The notes beneath the pieces are model-generated. The model saw nothing but the letters and a program-made list of their open reading frames with translations, ran no database searches and was not told the origin of the DNA. The position numbers and the translations under genes are program-made. A DNA stretch of 64,000 nucleotides from Limonium bicolor (Eukaryota > Streptophyta > Magnoliopsida > Caryophyllales > Plumbaginaceae), in NCBI GenBank assembly GCA_023374045.1, contig CM041782.1, positions 250,571,882 through 250,635,881 on the forward strand. Direction: 5' to 3'. Shown here one piece after another: positions 19,614 through 31,754 of the stretch (position 1 is its first letter; each line of letters starts with the position of its first letter).

Positions 19614-20453
19614 CTGCAAGGTAGTGTAACTCGTCGGCCCCATGCCGTAGCGGAGTCGATGGCTAAGCCCGCCATAGAAGCGGTCCACCAAGATCTGGTC
19701 AGAATACCCTAGACCTGGCAGAAGACGGAGCAAGGCAGTGAACTCTGAGTAATACTCGTCCACTGTCATCTTGTCCGACTGCTTAAGCGCATCCAACTGC
19801 AAGCGCTTCTTCGTCTGGACATGGCGGGGTAGTACTTTGCTCGTAGCAAGGCGGTGTACTGCTCCCAGCCGAACTCTGGATTGGCCACATGCTCGGCCCT
19901 CACCAGCTTCCACCAATCGCCTGCCGCCCCCTTCAGGTAGAAAGCAGCTAAGCGCACCTTGATCCCAGCAGGGACATCAAGGGTCTCGAAGGCGGTCTCC
20001 AGCTCGGAGATGTACCCTCAAGCTTGGCGGGATCGTCTCCCCCTTAAAGTGCGCGGGTCGAAGATCAGCAAGACTCTTCACCCAGTTCGGTTCCCTAGGC
20101 TGTGGCGGTGGAGGTGGTGCACCCACACCAGGCTGATAGCCCATGTGCCCTAACGCGGCAGCTACGATCTCTGCGATCGTCTGCCCTCCAGGTATCCCTG
20201 AAGTATCCTCACCCCGGCCGCGACCTCGGCCTCCTCTAGGGCGTCCTGCCATCTGAACAAGCATAACTGACATTAGATTCGTACTCACCATTGTTTGGTT
20301 AGTAAATTTATAACGTCCGTAGACGGTAAAGACAATCCACACTTATTAGTGGTCATCTGACTCTACTCACTCTAACTTCTCACACCCTTAACCCAACACT
20401 TATTCCTTAACTTATATCCTAACTCGGTGGTTACTCATGTCCGGTATTTCTTG

Positions 20454-20481
20454 ATCAGAGTGTAACTACGCTCTGATACCA
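20454..20481 (-). promoter_or_regulatory. M2 primer-binding site with PBS hairpin
   Basis: The minus strand reads TGGTATCAGAGC (20481-20470), for initiator tRNA-Met. Downstream CTCTGAT (20460-20454) can pair with ATCAGAG of the PBS. Confidence 0.9.
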
Positions 20482-20829
20482 CTTTTTGTAACACCCCATC
20501 CAAAGCCTATCGTGGTTATCGCAATCTGAACTCTTAATCGAATACGTTGCAGCGGAAATAAACAACACCTGGACCTTGCCACGGTCTGATCGTTAGAATA
20601 TACCGGCTTAAATACTTACAATACTTATCCAAAAATCTTATCCAATTTAAAAACATCAACATTCATAATACCACAACCAACCGAGTACTAGTATCTTAAC
20701 ATAATCCCAAACTTACATCATTTAATATAAACAGCCGGGTGCACAGGCGCAACCCGAACTCAAAATAAATGTCCCACCCTAAGACTAACCGCTCCTACTC
20801 TCGTAGTGCGTCCTCATGGGCCTCTTACT

Positions 20830-20863
20830 CTGCAAGTGTAAAAATAGCCCCCGAGGGGGTCAG
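20830..20863 (-). promoter_or_regulatory. Candidate 3' splice site of M2 leader intron
   Basis: On the minus strand a CTGAC branch match is followed by a CCCCCTCGGGGG palindrome, a T-rich tract and TTGCAG. It is the positional equivalent of the sites in A, B, C, D, A' and E. Confidence 0.6.
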
Positions 20864-21975
20864 CACGAATGCTGGTACACCCTCTCATGGCCCCCAAGCT
20901 AACGGGGCTACGACGACTAATTGTCGATAGCATGGAAATTGATTACATACACAAGCATAATATGAAGTGCAATAACAATAACCACAGATGAACATATATA
21001 GTTCACAACCAATGAACGACTCAAGCGTTCCCTTAACAAGTGGGTTAGTAACCCCCTCCTTAGTCCTCATTTCCTTTATCTTAGTTCCTTACCTTACCTT
21101 ATATTAATCTCAATCTTAATCTTAACCTCAATATACAAACCTTTCCTGGAAGGGATTGGTTGTAGCTTAATTCGAACCTGGGATTTAGGTGATCCCACCG
21201 CACCATCTTAATGCCACCTACTCTGGACGGGAGTCCAGCGTAGCTGAGCCGGCAACCGGCCCTAGGCTACAAGTCCGAAGACAAGTCCTTAAGCGGAGGG
21301 CGGATCTGATTCAGATACCGTCCCCCTTTTTCCTTAGCATGCATGACCGGAGATCGGTCCCGGGTTTCCTCACTCAAGTTCCAGTTAGTAGACATCTTAG
21401 ACACCATGTGCTAGCTAAGCCTTAACGGGCATTAACCAACAACCATCAAACTTAACTCTTATTCTTAACTCAGTAAGTACTAAACTTGGTTAGTAACCAT
21501 CTCAAGTCTCGTGGGTTAGTGTAAAGATAACACAAACACAACAAGAATAAATATAACCGGTTGCATGCTTTATCTTATTTAAGTCGTAGCAAGTAAACAG
21601 ATAGCACACAAGCCGAGGGACACCTCGTTAGCAAGCAGGTCACAAGAAGGACTGTACCGTTCACCGTCGATCGTTGTTTGTTTAACCTTCTTCGGGGTCC
21701 CAATTCACAAACCTAAAACATTAATTCATTTTTAGGTTATTAGTTATTTGCACCTTACTTAACTCACTTAGTCCCTAAGGACTCCCATTCAATAACCTCT
21801 CAAATCTTTGCCACTTAGCTTACAAACATGTTTTGAAACATTAAAGCTTATACTTAATCTTAACTTAATTCCTTAAGTTCTTAGTGTCCCAATCGTTACC
21901 ACCCTACCAAAGGTATACCTTATTACCTAGTACCCTTCTTAGAATTTAAAATTTCTTTTTTTTTTAAATGTTAAG

Positions 21976-22310
21976 GGTCGTCCGACCCACCGTCCGACCC
22001 ACCCTCTGGGTCGGACCATTCCAGTAACTTTCGGGTTTGGAAAACCCTACATGTCCGACCCACGTCCGACCCAACCAACTGGGTCGGACCATTCCAAAAA
22101 CTTTCCGTCTCCTAAAACCTCTCATGTCCGACCCACGTCCGACCCAACCTTCTGGGTCGGACCATTCCAGAAACTTATTTGCCCTTTGAAAATCACCCGT
22201 CCGACCCATGTCCAACCCAACCTTCTGGGTCGGACCATTCCAGAAACTTTCCCTGGCGTTAAACAGAGGTCGTCCGACCCAAATTTGGGTCGGACCCCTG
22301 GGTCGGACGC
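21976..22310 (-). repeat. Hairpin array of M2 LTR
   Basis: Five units of about 65-70 bp are present. In LTR sense each unit has a forward arm GGTCCGACCCA and two reverse arms of TGGGTCGGAC type, with linkers that often end CTGGAATGG. The arm sequence is almost the same as in LTR A although the rest of these LTRs is diverged. Confidence 0.9.
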
Positions 22311-23006
22311 CACTAAATCATGCCCAAACTTTGCCAAATCTTTTCTAAACCTTCCCTCAAGCCATCCAATAGGTCCTAACATCATTTAGACTCTTAAACC
22401 CACCTTAGAGCATCCTCCAAACACATTAAATCATTCACCAAGCTTTACCTTAATCATTACACATTTTCCTTGTAATAATGCCACACTTGTAATGCTTTCC
22501 TCTAGGTTTCTAGGTGGTGGTTCATACCTAATGTAACCACTATGCCAAATGTTTTCTTCACCACTATAACATCATCTCCCAAGCATCTCTCACTATCTAA
22601 AACTCTTTTAAGCATTTACTACAAGTTCCTTCACAAGTTTAAACTTCCATCATCGACACATTATTTCCTTCCTAGTTGTGCACCAACATTTCCCTAAGTC
22701 CTAAATACTCAAATACATTCTCTTGATTCCTAAATCTTCCATGGTGATACCTAAGTCATTATAAGTCATTAAAACACCTTAACTTCACCCTTTTTCATCA
22801 AGACAACCTATAGAGCATTCCTAGTACTTCCTTAGTCATTAAATTCTCTTAGAATATCTTAAACACTTAAACTCTCCTTTAAATTTTGCCATGGGTTCTC
22901 TAGTATATGTAACACCCCATCTCTAAATACAATGATCGTCGCCTTAAGTCCATCTCGTACATTAACAACGCAGCGGGAAAGTTCTTCTAAATTGGTGTTA
23001 CCGCCG

Positions 23007-23026
23007 TTAGTCACCCACGTGACTAA
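23007..23026 (-). promoter_or_regulatory. Terminal LTR hairpin, D version
   Basis: The arms TTAGTCAC and GTGACTAA enclose a 4-nt loop and lie next to CGGCGG in LTR sense. It is homologous to the hairpins of B and E. Confidence 0.7.
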
Positions 23027-24440
23027 CTAGGCCTATTCTCTTAACAAGTCACGGTCTGACTAACTGGATAATTACTCGAGCATCTAAAACATTACAATTC
23101 ACAAACCACAACTTATACCGAGTATCTCACACCCTAATACATCATACTAACATCTCATCAATATACTGAACGAGTGTACATGCACAACTCGTGTAACAAA
23201 TGTAAAAGCAACCCGAAGTACTCTACCCGCTCCCACTCTCAGGTTGAGTCTTCGTCCGGTACCTACCTGCAAAGTTTAAATCACAGGCCCCAAGGGGCTC
23301 AGCATATTGCTGGTATAGAAAACGTGCAGCCCACAAGCTAGCCGGGTTACACACGATTACTTTGTCGTATACATGCAATTGTTTATTCATACAAATAATA
23401 ATAAGAAGTACGATAACAAACAACACATTTATGTGAAACATTGACAGTTCAAATAAATTGAACGTCGTAATGGATGCCCATTAATGATGTAAGTTAGATT
23501 CCTAACTCCTGAGGCCTAAGAATTGTTTAGTTCTCGTGTTTGACCATACCTTATAAGTGTCAACCATTCGCCTATTAGAATTGGTTGTTCTCTAACTGAA
23601 TTGTTTATTTTGTCGGGTCAAAGTAACCCTAGCCAACGAGTTCTTAGCTCCATTGGTTTAATAAACAATAATTCTTAAGTTATGAGGGTTGTAGGCTTGA
23701 CCCTCCTGCACCTCTGAAGTTGCCTCCCATCTCGAACTGTTCACTCGAGATGGCCGGGTCAGTTTGTCGACCCTAGGCGGAAGACAGATCTGATACAGAT
23801 GCCGACCTCCTAAACCTGAACATGCATGACCGGAGTCAGTCCCGGATTCCTCTCCTCACAAGTTCCAGTTAGCTGAAGTCTCTTTGACAATTGATTAGTT
23901 AAACTTCTCTCGGTATTAACCAACTAACAATAAGGGTACTGATAACTTTATACAATTGTTTATTAATCAAAGTTAATGAACAAGCTCTGAATCAAGTAAT
24001 GTTAGTGTACAATGGACACAATAACAATACAGTAAATCGGTTTCATGCTTAATCTTGTTTGGTCGTATCACAATAACACATAGCACACAAACCGAGGTAG
24101 ACCTCGTTAGCAAACAAGCTACAAGAATCCCATACCGTACACCGGAGACTGGCTAGCTCTTAATCTCGCGTTCGCCTAATCCGCCGAACTCCTCTGACTT
24201 AACTAAATCTGTAATCAGAACTAGTATTAGCATCCTGTGTCTTAGAACTAACTTGGTTCTCTTTTCAACTTAAACCTCTTCCTAGGTTAACCTGGGTATA
24301 ATAGTATACTGTTAAACGGATTCATTCGTTTAGGAGCATTTTCAAGCTCAATTCCAATTCATTAACATACTAACGTCGTTAGCAGTTATTTAGTTGCACA
24401 GTTAGCAACTTTAGACTCATACGGACCTTGTATTAGATTT

Positions 24441-24785
24441 TCGTATTTTTCACTATTCATCCATATTTCACTATTCATTTATACGGTCTCGTATTTTACT
24501 ATTCACTGTATTTCACTATTCATTTATACGGTCTCGTATTTTACTACTCACCATATTTCACTATTCACGTATACGTATTTTACTATTCACGTATACGTCT
24601 CGTATTTGACTGTTCAAATATACGTAGTTACTATTCATTTATACGTATTTACTATTCATGTATACGTATTTACAATTCAGGTATACGTATTTACTATTCA
24701 TGTATACGTATTTACTATTCATGTATACGTATTTACTATTCATTTATACGTATGCTATTCACGTATACGAGTACTATTCATGTAC
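24441..24785 (-). repeat. TATACG tandem array of LTR D
   Basis: Units of about 22 bp (core ACTATTCATGTATACG on the plus strand) recur with variants. CGTATACG and TATACGTATA palindromes make it self-complementary. It occupies the mid-LTR position held by hairpin arrays in the other LTRs. Confidence 0.85.
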
Positions 24786-26672
24786 ACTAAAATTTTCGTA
24801 TACATCCGTATGATACCCGTATCATACGTATTTAATTCCTTTTCCAATATAACTTGTATTTTCATTAAAAATACTTTAAGTATTTATTTCTCCTATACTT
24901 AATAAATTACGGGTATACCCCTCGTATACCTTAATTTATATACGGGTCTCGTTTACACCCGTCTTAACTCTGTTTTTTTTACAACTTGTTTCTAAATTCT
25001 TTATTTAATTTCCTTAACCTTCTAAACACATAAAAATGTGTTATTTACATTACTTTCCTATAGTTTTCTCTTAATCTCTATTTTACTCATAATAAGTTCT
25101 AAACTTGTTATTACTATTTTCTTTTTACTTCTAATCTCTTCCAAAGTCTTTCTTAATTAAATTCTTTTATACTTTTGGTCAATTACCAAAATATACCCAA
25201 GTTTGACCAGTCTTTTATGGTCAAACCCCCTAACTTTCGATTATTTACAATATTACCCCTAAAGTTAGTTTAACTTAACTTTTTATTCCTTTATACACTT
25301 AATATCTAATCTTTTGCTACAAATTTTATTCTAGGTTCACTAAACATTTTTTTTACTGTCATTGACCAAGTTTGACCACCTTTGACCAGGGAAATTACCA
25401 TTTTGCCCTTGTGGTCTTTTCTTTTATCCTAACTTATTTATTAACCAAATTAACTCCAATTAATTTCTAATTTTCGTAACTACTTTTCCTACAGATTTTT
25501 GAACACCAAAAATCATTTTAAACATCTCTAAATCACCAGATTTAATTATCTAATGTTGTAGTATATATATACTATCTTTTATTAACTTTAAATATACCAA
25601 AAACCTTATAAATTCTTATAATACTTATAAACTCTTTATAAATTGTAAACTTAATTCTACAATTATTTTCCCATCATCTAAACTTCATAAATTTCATAAT
25701 AAACCATATATATTTTCGGCAATTTTGGCATGTGACCATAACTTCACAAATTTTACATATTACACTTAATTATACTAATTCCTTTAATTTAACTTAGTTG
25801 TATAATTTTTTAACTCACTTAAGGTCTCTTAAATTTTCGGCCATACTCTAACTAATAGTTTATGAACTTTTCTTATATATTATGATAGCTTATATTAAAG
25901 CTTATATCATAAGGATTATAAATCTAATTTTAGATTTACAAAATATTAACATTTAATGTGTTAAAATTGAATCTAACACATCAATAATTTCGGTAATCCT
26001 AAAAAAATAAATAACATGTTAGATCATATATAGATCAACAATTAGAACCTTGAGATAGGTAGTTGTAGGATTTACCTTGTATATTAACCATTAGCTTATA
26101 TTTAAGCTTGATTTCCTTAGAAATTTTGACAGCAATTTGCTAGAGAAATTGGCTCCAAAATTACACAATAAGATGAAGAATAAGATGGGTTAGTACCCCA
26201 TGCCAATCGGCTGTGAAGAAAATCAAAGAATAAGAAGTTTTCAAGAAGGCAATGTTTTACCTTGAGAATCAACGGCACTTTTCAGAGGTTTTTCCTACGA
26301 ATCTTGGGGCTCATGAGCTATGGTTGTAAAGCTCTTGAAGAGAGGATTCCAACGAGCTATAGAACTTCTGATTTGGAGCTAGGACGAGAAAGTTATGACT
26401 CTTACAAGTAAGGGTGTTCTTTAAGGATCAAAACCGTGAATGTTTGCTTGTTTTTGTGTTCTTCCTTCAAGGAGAGGATAAGTTCCGAATTTTGGTGCTC
26501 TCATTTGATAGGTAAGAGTCTGGTAATCATTCACTAAGGGGACAAGATGATTTGGCAATTAAAGAAAGTCATGGTAAGTGTAAAGTAAGCAAAATTGCAT
26601 TTTAACACCTTTAATGACTCATCATGAAGTGGACAGCTTTAGTCACGATTTTGTATATTTTTTTTTGTTTTT

Positions 26673-26683
26673 CCTTATATATA
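26673..26683 (-). promoter_or_regulatory. TATA-like box of LTR D
   Basis: The minus strand reads TATATATAAGG about 710 bp from the LTR start. Confidence 0.5.
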
Positions 26684-27393
26684 TGTAACATTTTATGTAT
26701 TAAACTCGTTCATATAGACTTGTACCATGTTATAGGTATGTTACAAGGCCAAAAATGCCTTAAAACACATTTTATGTGCTTCCCGGTTCACATTGATTTT
26801 GCAATTTGTTTTGGCTAGTTTAAATGTGTTCTTAGTACATTTACAACCTTTAGAAACTTTGTTCGTGAAATATATTGCTAATTCCAACTTAAACCAAGTC
26901 GTTTAGTGGTTTCTCCTTGACTTTCGTCAGTTTACTACCGGTTTTTGTGTGGACTTGTATACTTAATTTGTGTGTATACGCTCTGGCTCCTATGACCATT
27001 TAATTGTTGTTACCTTATTCCTTATTGGTATTTAGGCTCATTAGCCTTTTAATTCCATGTATAAATGCTTAAGGCACATTTCCACATTTTTCCTTATTTT
27101 TCTTTAAAGCACATTTTTGTGCTCTAAGGTGCGTTTCCGGTTTAAACGCTAATTCCGCTTAATGTTTATTACTAATCTTAGAGGTATTTCACGTTTGAAA
27201 TCTCTTGGAAACTTATTGGTAGTTCCCTAATTTATTTATACTCTTTAAAACACTTTTTGCTCTAATTGTTCCTAAGGCATGTTTTGGTGTAAATTGTTGT
27301 TTAACACTTATTCTAATGTTTCTAAGGCACGTTCTAACCTTAGTATATCCTAATTAGATAGTCCATTAATATATTAAGGTTTGGGGTATTTCA

Positions 27394-27710
27394 ATAGTAC
27401 TTCCTAACACATGGTTTTTCTCCATCAAACAACCAATACCACACAAATTCTCATCACAACACCTTAACACACAATCTACACTAAAACTTCACCACATCAT
27501 CATGTATAGCTTAAACTCAAAATGCTTGGCACTTAGGCCCTTAAATGACAATAATCTTAACCACTGAATTTCCACATATATTTGCCTTCAACCTGCGAAT
27601 ACACTCAACAAGGCTCCCATTGAAATAAAATGCTTCTTGTACTTCACCTTTATATTCTTAAACTATCTCTTTTCTCATTTGCTCCTTAGTCACAAGTTCA
27701 CAAGTATAGT
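27394..27710 (-). mobile_element. M2 5' LTR, segment 2
   Basis: This short M2 LTR stretch lies between D and C. From 27491 on it duplicates 12495 onward. Its last five bases, ATAGT (27706-27710), are the left target duplication of C. Confidence 0.88.
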
Positions 27711-29539
27711 TGAAATACCCCAAACCTTAATGTGTTAATTAAATGTATAATTATAATTTCCTAAGGCTAATTAAGCCCTTAAGATCATTGGTGAAGAAAC
27801 GAAAACCAAAAAGAAAAGAAAATGCGTAAAGCCACAAAACGTGAAAACACGTATTTAATTATTTTAGGAGGTACATAACCTTCGTTAGAGTTATAAATAT
27901 ATTTTTATACCTTAATTACACACTGAGAACGTGTGGGAGAAATTCCGGAAGAAAACGGATCCAAACAATGCGTTAAAACGCTAACGGAGTCTAAGGCGCG
28001 TTTTTCGAGGAAACCCGAAAACGTGACTTTAAACAGTTAAACGACCCCGTAAAAATAATAGCTGATTTTATAACAATAATTAAACATTAATGGGAGTTTA
28101 ATAGCCATTAAAATTAAAGGAAGAGAAAATTCCGGAAAAGTCCCGGTTAGTGAATAGTACTAAAGGTAAATAAACGAGTGTTTCTGTAAAAAAAAAACGC
28201 TCCAGCGTGTATATAGTGGGCCGGTTTTATTTATGTAGACAGCCCACTCACAAGACTAGTTAACTAATTGATTAAGTCAAGAGAGCAAATAACAAAGGGC
28301 AAAATACCCCACTCTCTCTCTCTTCCTTATTTTCTTTTTCCCCTCTCTCTCTTCCTCTCTTTCCTCTCTTCTCCTCCACCGGTCTCCCTTCCTCTCTGCC
28401 GATGGAAGCTCCAACCCAAGCCTCCAATGGCTTCCCACTTCAATCCATCCCCAAGCTCCATTTGAGCTCCAAATCAAAAACAAATACATATTCTTCTCTC
28501 ATCCTCCTATCATCCCTCTTTTCAAAATTCCAAAAGGATGAAGTTGACCTCCATGGGTTTTCACCATTTGAGGAGAAAATGGCACCAATGAGAAGCCTGG
28601 AGTCTCCTCTTTCTTCTAAGGTAAAAATTTCCAAGAACAAGTCATTCCCTCTTCATCTCTTGGTGTAATTGATTTTTCACCATTTTGATACCTTGTTTTC
28701 TCCTTGTTCTTGAGCTCCAAATTTATCCTTCAATGGTGGAGTAGTTTCCTTCTTGATTCAAGGGAGAAAATCCCTCTTAAAAGCTTCAAAAGGTAAACCC
28801 TAATTCTAGCCCTTTGATTAAATTGAGTTTCTAAGGGTTTAGATAATTAATTGTGTATGTTTTGTGTTCATGGATGTTGGGATGGAGTTGGAAACTCCAT
28901 ACCCTCTAAATTGATTTTTGGAAGAAATGAGGAGCAAGAGGAGAATGTGAGAGACTTGCGAAATTAAGGTAAGGAATCCACCTTAAACCTTGTAATTGTT
29001 TTAAGTGTTTGGGATGGGTAAACAATTAACGAACCCAAATGTGATTGAAATTATGTTGTAATGTGTTTAGTTGGTGTGGAGAATTGTGAATTAATGTTGA
29101 ATTGAAGGCCTTAAGAGCCAAATGTTTTGGGTTGGTATTGTGTTATGGAGTTATGGTGATATGTTGTTGTTGATGAGGAGGATTTGTTGTGTGCTTTAGG
29201 ACCCTTGAAAGGGTGTGGCTAGATTAGGAATGAAGAGGTTGTGTTTTGGATAATGATGAGGATGAATATGTGTAAGATTATGGGGAGTTATGTCAAATTT
29301 TAATGGGAATGTGCTTGATGATGGTTATGGTTGAGAGAATTAAGGTGTTTAAATGGGTTGTTTAGTGTTGAAATGAGTGAAGAGTTGGTCTTGTAATGGG
29401 GATAAATAATGGAGCTAGGAGAGTGCAAGAATGATAGCAAAATGGTGCTAAATGACTTGGGATTTTAATGAGTGAGTATGGATTTTTGGAAGTGTAAGAA
29501 TAGATTGAAATTTGCCTCTGGTTGCTGAAAATTTGGGTA

Positions 29540-29934
29540 CGTCCGAACTTCCGTCCGGACTTGGAAGTTCGGACATGCCCCGTTGCGTTAAAAATTTTTC
29601 CGGAGTTGAGTGATGTCCGGACTTCTGTCCGACCTTCGAAGTCCGGACGCGTCTAAAATTTTTCCCAGACTTGTGTCTCGACTTGTGTCCGACCTTAGAT
29701 GTCCGGACACAAGTTCGGACGTGTCAAAAATTTTTCCCAGGTTTTAGTCTCGACTTGTGTCCGACCTTAGATGTCCGGACACAAGTTCGGACACCTTGAA
29801 ATTTTTCCCGGATTTGCTCTCGACTTGTGTCCGACCTTTGATGTCCGGACACAAGTTCGGACGTGTTGAAAATTTTCCCCAGAGTTTGCTTCGACTTGTG
29901 TCCGACCTTAGATGTCCGGACACAAGTTCGGACA
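29540..29934 (+). repeat. Hairpin array of C 5' LTR
   Basis: Six to seven units recur about every 65 bp. The typical unit has CTTGTGTCCGACC, then TGTCCGGACACAAG, then TTCGGAC, so three mutually complementary arms per unit, with linkers such as AAAATTTTTCCC. The 3' LTR copy is at 38613-38993 and has one unit fewer. Confidence 0.9.
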
Positions 29935-31353
29935 CAGTGAAATGTTGACCAAAAATTTTGTTTAAGAGTAGGAAATGACATCCAATGATGGGGATTGATA
30001 TGTAATGATGTTATAAGGTTGTTAAGGATAAATTAAGTGAGTTATAAAGGTAATTGAGTGGTGAAAAGTTGTAATATAAATGTAAAGTTATAAAACTACC
30101 GAACGGGGCTAATCAAGGGCGCATTAGTCGTTAAATAATTGTGTTACCCCGATGTTAATTAAAGATAGTTATAATGTTACCAGTGGTACAAAGATTTTCA
30201 AGGAACATGTGATGACACGTAGGAGTGCATCTTCGGTGACAGGTATGGTTTTCTTGCAACCTGTGTCCTAACGGATTACACCGGCTTGTATGCCAACATG
30301 TTTTCTGTGTGTTTGCCACCTTGCAAGATAAAGCATGAAATGAGTTTACAGTAATTCATTATTGTGGCGTAATTAATTCCGATACCGCTTAACCTTAGTT
30401 ATGTGTTAAATAATAGATAACCGACCTTAGGTTCACATAAGAGTTCGGTATGCGGAATAAACGTCCCAACCCATGGGAACGTTCTAACCACGGCTATCAG
30501 TGCGTTAGTATATGTTGTGATTATATGTGATGTATGTGAGTTGTTTGGTATGTTGTGTTGTTATCGGATACAGATATCCATGTTAGTTAAAAAGGATATT
30601 ACTCCCTTATATGTCTAACCAAGTTAGTAACACTGTGAGGTATGTATGTGATAAGTTCCATAAGGGAACCTCTAACTAATAAGTATATGTTATGTATGGA
30701 GAGGAATCCGGTTGTTCCGGTCGCGCGTATTGTTTGGGAGTTAATATATATATATGTAAATTAACTCCCATCCTGTTATGTTAAGGGTTGATTTCCTTCA
30801 TTGGATTTCGACCTCCCATTAGCTTAGCCAAAGCTTACCTACCCGACCTCCATATCGGGCTAGGAGGGAAATTATGTGTAATGTTGTTAGGGTGTTGACG
30901 CCTATGTTGCTTCGACTCCCTCTCTGTTATGTTATGGTTGTTTTCTTCTTGGATTACAACCACCCACAAGCTTAACCAAGGCTTACCTACCTCATCACTA
31001 TTGGAGTTAGGGGGAAATTATGTATGTGGTACGGTCCTATATGAGGCCGCCACTCAAGTAAAGAAAATGTATGTATGTTGTGCTCGGGCTTATATCACCC
31101 CGGCACTCCCTAAATGAAGTTCATGTACTCTAAGAAGAGTGAAATTAAGTTGTGTATGCTATAAAGTGAAGTGTGTGTTGTTATGTTGGGTGTGCTAACC
31201 GTGTATGTATTCATTAATGGATGTTGCTTATAAGCATGATGTGTGTATGAGTTTGTGCATGTTTGAAATAAATCAACCGCATGCTAAGATGACAAATAGT
31301 TGTGCGTGGCCCGGTAGCATGCGGGCTGCGGGATTACCATACCAGCAAAGGTG

Positions 31354-31386
31354 CTGACCCCCTTTGGGGGCCCCCATTACTCTCAG
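31354..31386 (+). promoter_or_regulatory. Candidate 3' splice site of C leader intron
   Basis: CTGAC is followed by a CCCCCTTTGGGGG palindrome, a pyrimidine-rich stretch and CTCAG. The 3' LTR copy is at 40402-40435. Confidence 0.6.
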
Positions 31387-31612
31387 GTACGAAGGGTAGC
31401 CGTTCGAGAGTAGGACGGGTAGTTTTGCATGGGTGGTCATTGAGATTGGAGTATTGTAGGTGTAGTAAGACCGAAATTGTTATCGGCATTAGTTGAAATA
31501 CTCGGTACAGTTGTAATGTAAGTGTAAATGAATGTTGGACATGGAACGGGATTATGTGTAGTTGCTCGGGATTTAGTCCATCAGACCGGTACGATGTATG
31601 TATGTTAGCCTT

Positions 31613-31634
31613 GTTAGCCACGTGGGTGGCTAAC
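31613..31634 (+). promoter_or_regulatory. Terminal LTR hairpin, C version
   Basis: The arms GTTAGCCAC and GTGGCTAAC enclose GTGG. The 3' LTR copy (40684-40705) has GTTGGCCAC paired with GTGGCTAAC by one G-U. The base-pair changes compared with D and E preserve the stem. Confidence 0.75.
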
Positions 31635-31726
31635 GGCGTGTAACACCAAGAGTTAAGTATGTTGTGAGTTATGATTCCGCTGCGATGTATTAAGTATGTT
31701 GTTAGTAGTTGGGGTGTTACAAAAAG

Positions 31727-31754
31727 TGGTATCAGAGCGAAGTATCGCTCTGAT
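31727..31754 (+). promoter_or_regulatory. C primer-binding site with PBS hairpin
   Basis: TGGTATCAGAGC (31727-31738) matches initiator tRNA-Met. GCTCTGAT (31747-31754) is complementary to the PBS segment ATCAGAGC. Confidence 0.9.

Larger units (their letters stand above)
18852..20252 (-). pseudogene. gag: M2 gag with zinc knuckles, split by introns
   Basis: The best start is the ATG at 20252 (MAGRPRGGRGRG), about 220 nt after the PBS. Next come a Gly/Arg- and Pro-rich N-terminus, the retrotransposon gag core (LAAFYLKGAAGDWWKLV, then DKMTVDEYYSEFTALLRLLPG and FYGGLSHRLRYGM), a Lys-rich linker and two zinc knuckles. The knuckles are CRWCHKDHPGLDC (CX2CX3HX4C) and CNFCGVYGHRAYEC (CX2CX4HX4C). 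Gag packages the RNA. Single-base frameshifts lie near 20030-20060 and 19835. Two candidate introns (19528-19613 and 19194-19274) interrupt it, and a third donor follows at 18852/18851. I call it a pseudogene only because of the small indels; the exons are otherwise well kept. Confidence 0.88.
20487..22907 (-). mobile_element. M2 5' LTR, segment 1 (LTR 3' part)
   Basis: This begins at TGTAACACCCC beside the PBS and continues until LTR D interrupts it. It contains the candidate 3' splice site (20830-20863) and the hairpin array (21976-22310). The terminal TTAG-type hairpin seen in other LTRs is missing or unrecognisable here. There is no gene. Confidence 0.88.
22908..27393 (-). mobile_element. 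LTR D: solo-type Tekay-like LTR inside M2 5' LTR
   Basis: This 4486-bp segment has TGTAACACCCC at the left and GGGGTATTTCA at the right, minus sense, with no coding or internal region. M2 LTR sequence continues on both sides. Flanks show an imperfect duplication (TAGTA appears near both ends but is offset by one or two bases), so the exact target site is unclear. It holds a terminal hairpin (23007-23026), a splice-site-like block (23267-23302), a TATACG repeat array (24441-24785) and a TATA-like box (26673-26683). Confidence 0.83.
27711..31721 (+). mobile_element. C 5' LTR
   Basis: This 4011-bp LTR runs from TGAAATACCCC to GGGGTGTTACA. It holds a TATA-like TATATA at 28210-28215, a CT-rich leader (28310-28380), AAGGTAAAA donor-like sites (GT at 28621 and others near 28790 and 28970), the array at 29540-29934, a 3' splice-site block at 31354-31386 and a terminal hairpin at 31613-31634. 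Open frames near 28268-28668 lie in the CT-rich leader and are not conserved between the two LTRs. Confidence 0.92.

Noticed and set aside
24606..24902. Open frame with repeated YVFTIHVYVFTIH-like peptides
   Set aside because: By-product of the 22-bp TATACG array; the repeat unit shifts and has no gene context.
22901..27399. A clean 5-bp target duplication for LTR D
   Set aside because: TAGTA is present near both ends but is offset by two bases on the left and one on the right; I do not claim an exact duplication.
28268..28668. Open frames in the C LTR leader (also 37180-37644)
   Set aside because: CT-rich leader sequence; indels between the two LTRs change the frame, so no protein is conserved.
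29724..29981. Repeat-containing open frames on both strands over the C array (also 38683-39040)
   Set aside because: The palindromic array creates mirrored open frames on both strands; the 5' and 3' LTR copies do not keep the same frame.
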